A stretch of DNA of 64,000 bases from Bombyx mori (lineage: Eukaryota; Arthropoda; Insecta; Lepidoptera; Bombycidae), in the NCBI RefSeq assembly GCF_030269925.1, contig NC_085131.1, forward strand, positions 5,069,501-5,133,500. Reading direction: 5' to 3'. The notes beneath the pieces are model-generated. The model ran no database searches and was not told the origin of the DNA. It saw nothing but the letters and a program-made list of their open reading frames with translations. Position numbers and translations under genes: made by a program. Shown piece after piece: positions 22,631-33,849 of the stretch; position 1 is the stretch's first letter; each line of letters opens with the position of its first letter.

Positions 22631-22759
22631 GTACTAGGTTCAAAAGCCTGTATTATAAATCTCCAGGCTCCCCCTCCTCCCTCTATTCTTAGGCTAGGTT
22701 AGGTTATGGGCAGATATCACGAGCTAATGTTGAGAGACCATTAAGTGTTATCTTTTAAG

Positions 22760-22845
22760 TGAGTCCACTGTGTGTGTATGTATGTATGTGTTTGTATGTA
22801 TGTGTCTGTTAGTGAGTGAGTGGTAGTGTGTGTCTGTGTATAATA
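22760..22845. repeat. GT-rich microsatellite
   Basis: Imperfect GTGT/GTAT tract: 'tgtgtgtgtatgtatgtatg' and 'gtagtgtgtgtctgtg'. Confidence 0.8.
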
Positions 22846-23135
22846 TGTAAACCTGCATTATAACAGCTGCTATCCTATCCATCAAACTGTAACATAGGAC
22901 CAATTCGTGGCAAAAACAGGTAGGGATGTAAAACAGGAGCTTTCGGACGCAAGTTACGATACATTTGTTATGAAACCGAATTTATAATTTTCATCGTAGC
23001 ACATGCTACGAAGTGCTACGAAAATATTGTTTTTTTGGTTGTTTTGTAATAACTTTAGTATAAATTAGATGCGTAGCATTAAATGTGCCGTTATTTATAA
23101 TTAGAATACAATTATAAAGTTTTTGATAAAATTTC

Positions 23136-23573
23136 TTTTTTTTTTTATTGCTTAGATGTGTGGACGATCTCACAGCCCACCTGGTGTTAAGTGGTTACTG
23201 GAGCCCATAGACATCTACAACGTAAATGCGCCACACACCTTGAGATATAGTTCTAAGGTGTCAGTATAGTCACAACGGCTGCCCCACCCTTCAAACCGAA
23301 ACGCATTACTGCTTCACGGCAGAAATAGGCGGGGCGGTGGTACCTACCCGTGCGGACTCACAAGAGGTCCTACCACCAGTAATTACGCAAATTATAATTT
23401 TGCGGGTTTGATTTTTATTGCACGATGTTATCCTTCACCGTGGAAGTCAATCGTGAACATTTGTTGAGTACGTATTTCATTAGAAAAATTGGTACCCGCC
23501 AGCGAGGTTCGAACACCAGTGCATCGCTCGATACGGATGCACCGGACGTCTTATCCTTTAGGCCACGACGACT
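23136..23573 (-). repeat. Bm1 SINE, full length
   Basis: On the minus strand it runs from AGTCGTCGTGGCCTAAAGGA (tRNA-like A box) and a B box ending GTTCGAACC through the body to ATCTAAGCAATA plus A's. The two Pol III boxes are near intact. Confidence 0.95.
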
Positions 23574-23976
23574 CTAAAATCCCAATGACATTGTAGTCTA
23601 TTTACACATTTATATTTAATTAAATGATACACCACCAAACGGCTATCGCATAGCATCAGCTGTACCGTGAATTTGCTAACCCATAAACAATAGGAAAATT
23701 GCTATAGGGATAAAAGTCTGTTTTGACGGGTTTTTTTCATTTGAGATAGTTTTTTTTTTAATTATTATTGTTTAATAGTGTAGCTATTCATTATAATTCG
23801 GACATTCATATACACATTTCTTTCTAATTGCAACTTTTTTATGATAGTAACTCCAGTATTACAGGAACGAAACGTTTTGAGTGTGGCAAGCTGAGGGCTG
23901 TCAGAATTTGACATTGACAACACAAAGTGAAAATGAAGGCGATGGTGTTTAAGTTGCTTCTGCGTATTTAAGTTTA
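23574..23976. other. Unannotated stretch
   Basis: Nothing recognised. Confidence 0.4.
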
Positions 23977-24455
23977 CTAGAGGTCCCGCAGTAGTCGAAA
24001 TTCGACTATAATTAATTGGAATTGTATAAGTTTGTACACTATTATGATTGTATTTTATACTTCTATAATCACAAATTTCGGGCTACACTATAAAAAAATA
24101 TTAATAAAGACAAACAATATTTAACCTATTCTCAATTTGACCACAGACGTCAAGAACAAAAGTTTGACATTAAATAGTATGCATAAGCCGGCTTAACCTA
24201 ATAGGTGTATGGCTTTAATAAAGATTAAAAAAAAATAGTATGCATGCGTGTGTGCGTCAAATGCATGGTATGTAGTGTGTGTAATGTTTTCTTTATTGAT
24301 TTAATGTAACTTTTATGCATTATTTTTAAATAAAAATTGCATTGTGCACTTCTTCTCTATATTCTCTATAAGTGTGAAAAATTTCATACTCCTCCGTCCG
24401 CGCAATTTTCGTAAAAAGGGATACAAAGTTTTTGCTTCACGTATTAATATATAGA
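23977..24455 (-). mobile_element. Non-autonomous Helitron-like element (family H2)
   Basis: Read on the minus strand, the 5' end is TCTATATATTAATACGTGAA and the 3' end is GCGGGACCTCTAG, with A before and T after. A hairpin (GTCGAA/TTCGAC) lies about 17 bases before CTAG, as in Helitrons. Copies at 32733, 34603 and 35738 share the ends. A 51-bp retroinsertion interrupts it at 24185-24235. Confidence 0.85.
24185..24235 (+). mobile_element. Tiny retroinsertion with poly(A) and target duplication
   Basis: Fifty-one bases containing AATAAA and ending in nine A's are flanked by TAGTATGCAT on both sides (24175-24184 and 24236-24245). The other H2 copies lack this segment, so it is an insertion. It is probably the extreme 3' end of a LINE or a transcript. 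Confidence 0.8.
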
Positions 24456-25080
24456 TTTTGCGGTATTAATGTGTATACAAGTCGAAAGTAAGCTCAGTGT
24501 TTCACTCGGAAATCGTATTTATTGTCGATTCCTACATAAATATTTTAAATATCAGCACAATTGGGACTAGTAATAATATGCCATCTATCTAGCACGCCCG
24601 TATTTAACTGCAGTGACGTCATCAAATATATTATTATCAGTATCTTTTAGTAATGTATTTAAAAAAACACTAGCTAATGTATTTAAAAACCACTCCAACA
24701 CTAAGCGGTTATCTTATAACAATATTCGGATGACCATCGGGCTTTAGTTGACATAGCTCTTCTCATATTTAGGCAACGTCCCCATTGAATCTTACAGAGT
24801 ACATGTTTTAATTGTATTAAGTAAAGTGGAAGGGTTTCGAAGTGTCCATCCCACGTTTCCGACGGGTCAAACAAACTTAGTTTCGTAAACACGATAAGAC
24901 AAATACACGGGTTAGTGTGTGTTTAAAACGACCATAGAGCGACTCATGTGGGTTTTGTAGTGACTCCTTGCTTTAAGTGTTGTTGACACAAGATTTATTC
25001 GTGTAAATTAACTCATTTTTCAAATCGCTAATTATTTTCGAATAAAATTCATTGCCAATTAATACCAAGCTTTATTATAT
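24456..25080. other. Unannotated stretch
   Basis: A 63-aa minus frame (24701-24892) has no recognisable domain. Otherwise nothing seen. Confidence 0.4.
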
Positions 25081-25290
25081 TAACTCATCATTATCATCAT
25101 CATCATTTTTCCGCCCTTCTCCCAATCACCTGGGGTCAGCACAACATGTTTTCTCTTTCCATACCTTCCTCTATCGTATACCATTTCTTCGCTCACTCCC
25201 CTCTTACACATAATAATATCGTCACTCACGCAAACCATCGATTTTTTCTTAGGTCTACGTCTTCCTCTAAAGCCTTATTAACTCAATATG
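25081..25290 (-). pseudogene. RTE-type LINE 3' end
   Basis: On the minus strand: FRGRRRPKKKSMVCV, KRGVSEEMVYDRG and the 'ccaggtgattgggagaagg' end, then a tail of ATGATGATGAT. It is the same family as 18568-18715. Small indels break the frame, and the plus-strand frame at 25146 is its shadow. Confidence 0.75.
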
Positions 25291-25343
25291 TAGGTACAAA
25301 AACAGAAATTTGTAAATTAGAAGTGTTTATGGTTACCAAGTAT

Positions 25344-25780
25344 TATTTTTTTTGCTTAGACGGGTGGACGAGCTCACAGCCCACCTGGTGTTAAGTGGTT
25401 ACTGGAGCCTATAGACATCCAAAACGTCAATGCACCACCCACCTTGAGATATAAGTTCTAAGGTCTCAGGTATAGTTACAACGGCTGCCCCGCCCTTCAA
25501 ACCGAAACGCATTACTGCTTCATGGTAGAAATAGGCAAGGTGGTGGTACCCACCTGCGCGGACTCACAAGAGGTCCTACCACCAGTAATTACGCAAATTA
25601 TAATTTTTGGGGGTTTGATTTTTATTAAACGATGTTATTTCTTCACCGTGGAAGTCAATCGTGAACATTTGTTGAGTACGTATTTCATTAGAAACATTGG
25701 TACCCGCCTGAGATTCTAACACCGGTGCATCGATCAACATGAATGCACCGGACGTCTTATCGCTTAGGCCACGACGACTT
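25344..25780 (-). repeat. Bm1 SINE, full length
   Basis: On the minus strand the head AAGTCGTCGTGGCCTAAGCG and a B-box region (GTTAGAATCTCAGGCGGG, mutated) lead through to the A-rich tail. Confidence 0.93.
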
Positions 25781-26261
25781 TTTTGTTTTTTGATTTTGTT
25801 ATTACTTTGAATAAAAAAAAGTTACGTTATTAAGTTATTAAGTTAATACTATCGTTATATGTAGATGGCATGTCTCTCGAAGATGTCAGCACATGAATTC
25901 TCGTTTTCATGTTAGCTTGATTAGTTGTTTTATTGGCATTCTTAGAACGAGGATAATATGATGTGTCCATATTAACTAGCGTAAAAGAAAGGCGGTGCGA
26001 TACCGCGGTGATCAATCTTGGAAAATCGCCTGATGGCATTGGTATTTCCGACGATATTCTCGCATTGACATAGTTTCGAGATGTGATAAATAGTGGTCTG
26101 AGGGTCGCGTTCCGGTACATTAAACCGCTATGAGGGTCCGCGGAAGTGTTTCCGAAGAAGTGCCATAAAGAAAACTAAATGGTTTCTTTTCATATAAAGC
26201 GAACGGGCACTTTATCAATGTGTGTTTTAAAGAATAGTACCTACTTATGTTATATAATAGT
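25781..26261. other. Unannotated stretch
   Basis: A 96-aa minus frame (25830-26120) shows no recognisable domain. No repeat seen. Confidence 0.35.
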
Positions 26262-26360
26262 AGACGGTAGCTTGCCTATATCTCTAGCGTTTCTGATGGG
26301 CGACGGCGAATGCTTACCATCAGGTGGGACCATTCGTTCGTTCATCTACAAAACAATAAA
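26262..26360 (+). repeat. LINE 3' tail fragment
   Basis: 'atgggcgacggcgaatgc' then 'ttaccatcaggtgggacc' and 'acaaaacaataaa' match the tail type of the LINEs at 46470 and 59720 (and of Bm1). No coding part is present. Confidence 0.6.
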
Positions 26361-27425
26361 GTACTATGATGGGTTATTCTTCTAAGTATTTATAGTCTTG
26401 AGTATATATTCTAAACTAATTAATGAGTGTCGCGTGTTTAGTTAGTGTCTATCTTGATATAGGAGGTCAGAGTCTTAAAAGTATTGTTTATACAATGCCT
26501 ATTATTTACTATATACTACAAAGTATTGTTTCAGACTCTGACTTTTCACTCTCTCTTTCTCTCTCTGGCTCTTTAGTATTGGTTATACAATGCTTTTCCT
26601 GCGGTGTTCCGCTCTTCAATTCAAAACGTATGGATGTTCCTCGTTAAATATAGGCAGGTTCGTGCCGCTAAGCTCCGAGAGCTTGCAATTAATGCACTCT
26701 ATATATTTCGTTTTACTACACGGTGTTATTTCTATCTCCATAGTGAACACGTGTTTAGTGCGGATTTACTTATGAAAATCGTACTTTTCTGACAAGCTAA
26801 GCCCGCGCTTCAATACTTTTTTTTTTTAATTCATTAAATTTTTAAGCAGATTATCACAACGCCGCATCCATGTTATATTTCTGATTTAACAAACGCGTAG
26901 ACAATAATGTCGCGGAATATTCTTTATATTCATTGTCGTCCAAATACTCTGTAATTGCTTAGCTAAAATTTGGAATGGCCTCAAATTCAATATATACGTT
27001 CTATCAATTCCACTCGAATAAGTAGATTCAATGTCCCTTTCAATTACAGCGGCCCCGGAGATAGGTAAATGAAAGGCGGGTCTGGTTTTAAGATGGCCTC
27101 GTGGGGTTGAATGAGACCCTTCGTTCGGTTGACAGGCCTCATTCACTATAGATGATGGAATGTCGATGTTCAGTACCAATCAGGAATTCCCTGAGTCGCT
27201 TCTGTGTTCGACAGGGCCGAAACAAGGCGAGTTCGCGGTGCTCGGTCGTGAAAATCATTACACGCGAGCAGTTGATATCGGAATTCGAAAATTTGCTATG
27301 TTTGGTACAATGCAGCGATATTTTAAGCTTTTATTACGTATGGCCTGCTATGTTAATAGTTCTTTACTGTTTCAATGCATCTTTATAAATTAGAGTATCT
27401 ATGTTAATATATAAATCTACAGTGG
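26361..27425. other. Unannotated stretch with a TC-rich tract
   Basis: A CTCTCTTTCTCTCTCT tract lies at 26548-26566. Frames at 26423-26792 (plus), 26886-27179 (minus) and 27152-27393 (plus) overlap and show no recognisable domain. I do not call a gene. Confidence 0.35.
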
Positions 27426-27602
27426 TGGGACATCTACAACGTAAATGCGCTACCAACCTTGAGATATAAGTTCTAAGATCTCAAGTATAGTTACAACGGC
27501 TGCCCCACCCTTCAAACCGAAACGCATTACTGCTTCACGGCTAAAATAGGCAGGGTGGTGGTACCTACCCGCGCGGACTCATAAGAAGTCCTACCACCAG
27601 TG
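27426..27602 (-). repeat. Bm1 SINE internal fragment
   Basis: Runs from GACATCTACAACGTAAATGC to CCTACCACCAGT. The tail is missing and the head is cut at the common ~250 bp-form boundary. Confidence 0.9.
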
Positions 27603-27873
27603 ACCAACCAATCGAACCAATTTAATAAATTTGAGAATATGTAAATTATTTTTAAAGCAGTGATGGTGATTTAAATTATTTATCTGAGGCTAACGAGCTA
27701 TGCTTTTAGCATCAGTAAAGCTACCGTCTGTTTTCATTTCTGACACGTTTTGTGGTATTTTGAAAGAAAACGGTGAATTTATCTAAAAAGAGACAGATAG
27801 AGCGACAGACAGGCCATAAATGACCTGGTTGGGTGGAATGACGAAGTGACTTAAAAAACTGTACCCGAACTAT
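27603..27873. other. Unannotated AT-rich DNA left of the pogo-type element
   Basis: Nothing recognised. Confidence 0.4.
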
Positions 27874-27875
27874 TA

Positions 27876-29152
27876 GGGGAAAGTGGGGGAAACGCGAACG
27901 CTGGGTAATGCCGAATTCAATGGTTCTAATATGTTAGAAAGATATATCCTAATTTTATTTGCCGCCATTTCGGAGATCACGCCACCACTGATGCCAGTCA
28001 ATAACACGGGAGACGCGAACGCACGTACTTAAAAAGGTATGCATTTTTCAATATTTTGTATGTTTTAGATGTAATTTTTTGGTAAATTCAAGTTGATGTA
28101 ACTTTATTTCTATCTACAATAATAATTCAGCTTTTACATAGTGGAATAATCACATATTACTCAGCTAAATGATAATTATGTAGTAGGCAAAATAAATTTA
28201 ACCAAAATTGTTTTTTGACCTTTAATTATTTTCGATTCCGCGGGGTAAAGACAAACACTCCATGTCGGGCAATCTCGAACATTCGCCGTTACCCCACTCC
28301 CGTTTGTTAGTACCCCGTTCAACTTTTTTTTAAATATTATTACAGATGCCTTGTACTTACAAAAGAAAGACCGAACTGAAGTATAGCTTAGAAGATCTCA
28401 AAAAGGCTATAGACGATGTTAAAACCAAAAACTCTCCCTGTGTAAAGCAGCAGAAACATATAATGTTCCAAAAACCACTAATTTTGACCAACTAATGAAA
28501 GAAGTGTTAATACAGCCATGGTTGGATGAAAACCTTTATTTACAGACGATCAGGAAACGTAAGAAATCAAGAAGAAAACGGAAAGATGGCAAAAAAGGAA
28601 CCCAAATAAAAAGACTGAAATGTAATGAGAGAACACCTTCAAACAAGAACTATGAAATATTATTAAAGAATTTGAACAATATAAAAAAATACTTTAGTGA
28701 CTAGTCAAAATACGAAAAAAAAAGAAAGAGGCGAAAAAGAAAATAAAGACTACTTTTGTATTTTTTGTAGAGATAAATATATTGATCCTCCCGTTGAAGA
28801 CTAGATTGTGTGCTATGTGTGCAAAAAATGGGCTCACGAGAGTTGTACTGACTGACGGACAGTCAACATCGTTGGGTTTTAAATGTGATCTATGTCGTTA
28901 ATAATGTTGGTTCGTAATCACCCCACTTGGTGTTCGTATTTACCCGACTGATGTCGGGCAAAGCCGAACACTAAGGGTTTTGTTTTTCTTTCATATTGTT
29001 GTAGTTTATTAAAAAAATATAAATGATGATTAGTGAATAAGTTAGACAGATAAGTAAACTTTATAATAAAAAAAATTAAAAAAATCTGTGATTAAATTCC
29101 ATTGATTTATTTAAGTTTTCCCTTAGGTGTTCGTATATCCCCCACTTTCCCC
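27876..29152 (+). mobile_element. Internally deleted pogo/Tigger-type DNA transposon
   Basis: GGGGAAAGTGGGGGAAACGC at the left faces a right end that reads GGGGAAAGTGGGGGATATAC on the other strand. The first 15 bases are identical. TA flanks both ends (27874-27875 and 29153-29154). Length 1277 bp. Inside lie remnants of a transposase (28346-28906). Subterminal CCGAAC/ACGAAC-containing motifs recur near both ends, a likely transposase-binding pattern. Confidence 0.85.
28346..28906 (+). pseudogene. pogo-type transposase remnant: psq-like HTH plus zinc-finger end, no DDE core
   Basis: The start MPCTYKRKTELKYSLEDLKK, AIDDVKTKNSP is typical of the psq/CENP-B-like N-terminus of pogo/Tigger transposases. 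After a one-base shift near 28440 the domain continues in another frame as CKAAETYNVPKTT. The sequence then jumps to a lysine-rich segment (28555-28620) and a region after 28741 reading YFCIFCRDKYIDPPVED, VCYVCKKWAHESC and KCDLCR. This is a PHD-like C4HC3-style zinc-finger end with in-frame stops. The several hundred residues that should carry the catalytic DDE domain are absent. The ATG follows TTTTAAATATTATTACAG, which looks like a 3' splice site. Not a working enzyme. Confidence 0.72.
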
Positions 29153-29154
29153 TA

Positions 29155-29768
29155 ATGATGTTTTCTAGACAGAACGAGTGGTGCCTAAAGATTCACACAG
29201 CGAATGTAAAGAAACGGAAAGAAGCGAAAAGCCGAGAAAAAGGTTTTTATATGCATACATAAAATTCTTTAACGAAAAAATTAGGTTACCGCGCTCGCTA
29301 GGATTTACAAAATTAAACCTTGTATATTAGCGTAACACAATACAATTTTCATTTTCCGCAAACAAATTCAGAAGTTTTGTTATTTTCTAATTTTGTTACG
29401 TAACGTTAAAGAAGGCTGATCTTGTAAAATTAAGGAGCTATTAGATCTACTGCGAAGCTTTTTTAGGTCAAGCGCGATAAAAGACATCAACTTTTATAAC
29501 GAGCTCCTTTGTTTAAAGGTCAGAGCTTACTAAAGCTGTACGGCCACTTAACTTAACCAGGCTGTTACGTGTTCAAGAAAATGTCCTACTTTAAACTTAG
29601 GCTTAATGTAAGCCCAGTGTGATTATGTGAATTGGATTAGAGGTAAAATTAGATTTTTGTTTATAATGGTATGGTTTTACGTTTAAAATGAAGTTTATTA
29701 TTAAAAAAGATTAATCCGACTGTTTTTGAAATAGCATGGTTTTTAGTTTGTGGAATCCAAAAATGTCA
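29155..29768. other. Unannotated AT-rich DNA
   Basis: Nothing recognised. Confidence 0.4.
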
Positions 29769-30011
29769 TGGTGGTAGAACCTCTTGTGATTCCACGCGGG
29801 TAGGTACCACCACCTTGCCTATTTCTGCCGTGAAGCAGTAATGCGTTTCGGTTTGAAGGGTAGGGTAGTCGTTGTAACTACACTTGAGACCATAGAAATT
29901 ATATTTCAAGATGGGTGGCGCATTTATGTTTTAGATGTCTATGGGCTCCAGTAACCACTTGACACCAGGTGGGCTGTAAGCTCGTCCACCTATCTAAGCA
30001 ATAAAAAAAAA
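29769..30011 (+). repeat. Bm1 SINE, 5'-truncated (~245 bp form)
   Basis: Starts TGGTGGTAGAACCTC and ends TATCTAAGCAATA plus A's. Confidence 0.92.
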
Positions 30012-30029
30012 CATAACTAGAGGCGACAT

Positions 30030-30186
30030 TCACCAATTCGACTTAAGACATGAGATCAAATTTCCTTCCTCCAAACGGAAACGCATGTCTGCTTCGCGGC
30101 AAGCAATGTTGGAGTCCGTTAGCTCATCTAGTCGTCCGGTTGTAGCTGAAATAGTCCCTTAAGCTACTATTGTATAGGTAGGGGGA
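30030..30186. repeat. Old Bm1-like piece followed by a jockey-type 3' end
   Basis: 30030-30105 is Bm1-like on the minus strand. 30111-30186 ('gttagctcatctagtcgtcc', 'ggttgtagctgaaatagtcc', then a G/A-rich end) matches the last part of the jockey 3' UTR at 14040-14110 on the plus strand. Confidence 0.5.
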
Positions 30187-30448
30187 AAAACGGTATTTAC
30201 CCTAAAAAAAATCTTTCGTAATTCGTAAAAAGTATAAGTAAGTAATATCTCAAATTTCCGGTTTCGTTAAATTTCGTTGTTTATTTTTTGGATAATATTT
30301 TGTGAGAAGTAAACGTGGAAAACTACAAAGTAAAAGATCTGACATCGCTTCAAAGCGTTTCACGGACAGCCGTCACTTGTTCTGATCGTTTCAACGATCA
30401 CATAAAGCTTTTAAGAAAGCTCAACATAATATAGGCTGTATATTTTCA

Positions 30449-30747
30449 TCTATATATATTACGTATATATATAAAAACGAATTGCTGTTCGTTAGTCTCG
30501 CTAAAACTCGAGAACGGCTGGCTGACCGATTTGGATAATTTTGGTCTTGAATTATTTGTGGAAGTCCAGAGAAGGTTTAAAAAGTAGAAAAAATATGAAA
30601 ATGCTCGGAATTAAATAAAAATAACAATTTTGTTTTTCCTTTGATGTATCTACCGTCGAACGGGTTCCTTTTGTTTGTTTTAAGTTTATTTTATACAAAA
30701 GTTTAGGTCTTTTATTCATCGATTGAGGCACTACGAAGTCTGCCGGT
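30449..30747 (+). mobile_element. Helitron-like element (family H1), damaged 3' end
   Basis: TCTATATATATT after an A, then the same body as 1421-1710. It ends GAAGTCTGCCGG and lacks GGTCAGCTAG. Confidence 0.78.
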
Positions 30748-31316
30748 TTTTAATAAAAAAATTAACATGATTTTATTAGCTCACTATGTATATATGTTTA
30801 TTTGTAACAGACTCTTTGAGCATAATATTCTCCGATTTCAAGATATCCTATTATGTTGAAAATTTGCACAAGCATCAAGAACAGACAATGAAAATTAAAA
30901 AAAATATATAATTTCACTCTAATCGGATTCTCTCTGATCAGTATCGATAGACTAAAAAAAGGTAAAATTAATTCTTAGTTCGGTTTGCTATTTAAGACAA
31001 GCTTGACTTAAGCCCAGTCTATCTTGGATGAGTTCTGCTCCAGCCATGGTTCGGAGGCGGGTTTGTTGAGAGACAGGGTGTTTGAGTTGGCTCAATAAGC
31101 AACAAATCAATATTATGATAGTAAAAATAAACATTTTAATTTTTGTTTTGCGACATTTGAAACAAAATTAAAGTATTTTAATTTCTTTAAATTAAATAGA
31201 GTAGATTAAATAGGAAGACACATTGAAATTTTGTAAAATATGTTTTGGAAAGGAAATTGATACAAAGGGTAGTAGAAAAGTTATAGTGATGGAAGCTTCA
31301 TTGATATCGTGAATTT
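30748..31316. other. Unannotated AT-rich stretch
   Basis: No coding evidence. Confidence 0.4.
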
Positions 31317-31764
31317 GAAGTCGTCGTGGCCTAAAGGATAAGACGTCCGGTGCATTCGTATCTAGCGATGCAACGTTGTTCGAATCCTGCAGGCGGGTAC
31401 TAATTTTTCTAATAAAATATGTACTTAACAAACGTTCACGATTGATTTCCGCGGTGAAGGAATAACATCGTGTAATAAAAATCAAACTCGCAAAATTATA
31501 ATTTGCGTAATTACTGGTGGTAGGACCTCTTGTGAGTCCGCACGGGTAGGTACCACCACCCTGCCCATTTTTGCCGTGAAGCAGTAATGCGTTTCGGTTT
31601 GAAGGGCGGGGCAACTGTTGTAACTATACTGAGACCTTAGAACTTATATCTCAAGGTGGGTGGCGTGTTTACGTTGTAGATGTTTATGGGCTCCAGTAAC
31701 CACTTAACACCAGGTGGGCTGTGAGCTCGTCCACCCATCCAAGCAATAAAAAAAATAAAAAAAA
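31317..31764 (+). repeat. Bm1 SINE, full length
   Basis: Head AAGTCGTCGTGGCCTAAAGG, B box GTTCGAATCCTGC, body and tail ATCCAAGCAATA followed by A-rich sequence. The antisense 140-aa frame at 31192-31614 is a shadow of this SINE. Confidence 0.95.
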
Positions 31765-32732
31765 TCCATTCTACAATTATTAATCTGTGACGAAACTGAA
31801 AATTCGAACAAGTACAAGATACGTGGTTGTGACGTGTGAAGTTACACTATTCACCCGGACTGTATTTTCTTTAAAATTCTCGAATATTGTGTCGTTTCGA
31901 TTTTCTTGCGAACGAACGATTTTCTTTTCAAATACTATTGGATTAAATTATGTTTTGCTTTGTGAACTGATATATTTCTGTTTTCTTGTGGAAGCACCGA
32001 AGCGTTCTTATTTACCTATGATGTTACGAAAATTTAATATTATAAAATAGAAGAAGACTTAGATTTTTTAATACGCTTTTATTAGCGTCAGACGTATGTA
32101 TGTATGTTTGTAACGGAATCTTTGAACATGATTTTGACCCCTTCAAAACGTCGGATTAACTCGAAATTTGGTATACTTATTAACGATCGATGACAATTCA
32201 ATATTTAAAAAAAATGAAAATAATACATTGAAAAAAATGAAATTCTACTAAAAAATAAAAAATAAATTATAGTTTTTTACAATAAAATCATTTTTTCTCA
32301 CACTATTTTTAATTGAAATTTGTTAAAATTTATTTTCTATTTCTTAGTTGGATTTTCTAACAAAAGCGTATTTTGTTAGTTTTTTTAAACTATTATTTAT
32401 TGTTGTTGTGATATATGTACATACGTACGTATGCGTTATATATATTTACATTAACCTTAAAGCGTTGGCAATTTCGACAGTGACTTACCTGAAAATAAAA
32501 AAATCACACCATTAATGAAAATCTGAAATGTAATTTTCGCAAATCAAACGAACATCTGAATTTCATTTTCCGTATAAGAAACGAACCAGGCAAAGCAACG
32601 AATTGTACCAATTTCAGCTAACGACAGACCAAAATTGACGTGAAACTTTGCGCTCAATCCCCGGACGAGAAAGCTAATTTCGACGTTAAAATAAATTCGA
32701 TACGACATTTTATTTGTAATAATAACATTACA
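31765..32732. other. Unannotated stretch
   Basis: An 87-aa plus frame (31787-32050) has no recognisable domain. 32480-32500 carries the minus-strand splice motif listed separately. 32090-32210 looks like an old interspersed repeat ('aacatgattttgacccctt' region) but is not classified. Confidence 0.35.
32483..32506 (-). promoter_or_regulatory. Back-to-back 3' and 5' splice-site motif (candidate recursive splice site)
   Basis: Read on the minus strand: a T-rich tract, TTTTATTTTCAG, immediately followed by GTAAGTC. A 3' splice site joined directly to a strong 5' splice site is the signature of zero-length recursive splice sites in long insect introns. It could equally be a normal exon donor or a chance match. 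Confidence 0.3.
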
Positions 32733-33310
32733 AGTGGTCGCCCGGTAATTGAAATTCGACTATAATTAATTGAAATTATACGTATTATACTTATATTATA
32801 GTACGTACACTATTGTATTATACTTCTATAATCACAAATTTCGCCAAGACCACACTTTAGAAAAATATGAATAAAGACAAACAATATTTAATCTATTCTC
32901 AATTTGACCACAAACGTCAAGTTTTTTTTTTTTCCTACCTAAGCTGATAGCCTTGAGAGGCTATTTCAGCGTAACCGTGGCTAGTAGGTGAGCTCACGGG
33001 GCTCAAACCTGACGACGATGCTAACACGAACCCTAGCAAGAGCCGTGCTTCGCAGAATCTACCACCGGATCGGAAACGCGAAACAAAAGTTTGACAATAA
33101 ATAGTATGCATGCGTGTGTGCGTCAAATACATGGTAGTGTGTGTAATGTTTTTTTTTTTAACACTCGGCACTCCTTCTCTATGTCCTCTATCACGGCACG
33201 GCAGTCCTTCTCTATATTCTCTATCAATGTGGGAAATTTTATACTCCTCCGTCCGCGCAATTTTCGTAAAAAGGGATACAAAGTTTTTGCTTCACGTATT
33301 AATATATAGA
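32733..33310 (-). mobile_element. Helitron-like element (family H2), split by a jockey 3' end
   Basis: It aligns with the other H2 copies from the GTCGAATTTC region (right end on the minus strand) to TCTATATATTAATACGTGAA. The 3' CTAG end is degraded. A segment near 33165-33225 with repeated 'ccttctctat' looks locally duplicated. A jockey 3' end interrupts it at 32921-33082. Confidence 0.78.
32921..33082 (-). mobile_element. Jockey-type LINE 3' UTR insertion with poly(A)
   Basis: On the minus strand: 'cgcgtttccgatccggtgg', 'tagattctgcgaagcacgg', 'ctgaaatagcctctcaagg', then an A run of about 14. Compare the 3' UTR at 13970-14129. It is inserted in H2. I could not find a clear target duplication. 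Confidence 0.82.
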
Positions 33311-33640
33311 TAATGGAAACATGATTTAAAATTGTTGTTCGTCGTGTTTTATTGACTAAAATAATTTGTGACGTCACAGTTTTAGGCGATAATTAGTTCA
33401 AGATTCACTTATCTTCGTCACTGCTAATTAGATGATCTTGTAGTCTTCTTTAAAACAAAATTTATGATTAACATTTAACTAATTAATATAGGCTCAACGT
33501 CTTAGATTAATTTTAAGGATATTTTATAATTCTTTATCAATTTTGAATGTCGTTAATGACTTAGTCACATCAAATTACTTTTTAGAAACGTGTATATACT
33601 TATAGCTTTCGCCGCAAAATCTAAACACTGTTTGTAGTTA
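33311..33640. other. Unannotated AT-rich DNA
   Basis: Nothing recognised. Confidence 0.4.
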
Positions 33641-33849
33641 TACTTATTTATTTTTATTTATACTTATTGTACACACAAAGAAAATACATTAAAAAACAGA
33701 TTTAAAGAATGTCTACATACTATGTACAAAGGCGAGCTTAACTCATTCATGAGTTTTCTTCCAGCAAACCAATAGCAGAGTGAAATACGATGTATAAGAG
33801 GGGAATAGTGTACAATATAAAAGCTATTAAAGCATGATTTTTATCTAAG

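Noticed and set aside
26886..27393. Convergent frames of 97 and 78 codons in moderately G+C-rich DNA
   Set aside because: They overlap, carry no known motif, and no splice sites clearly bound them.
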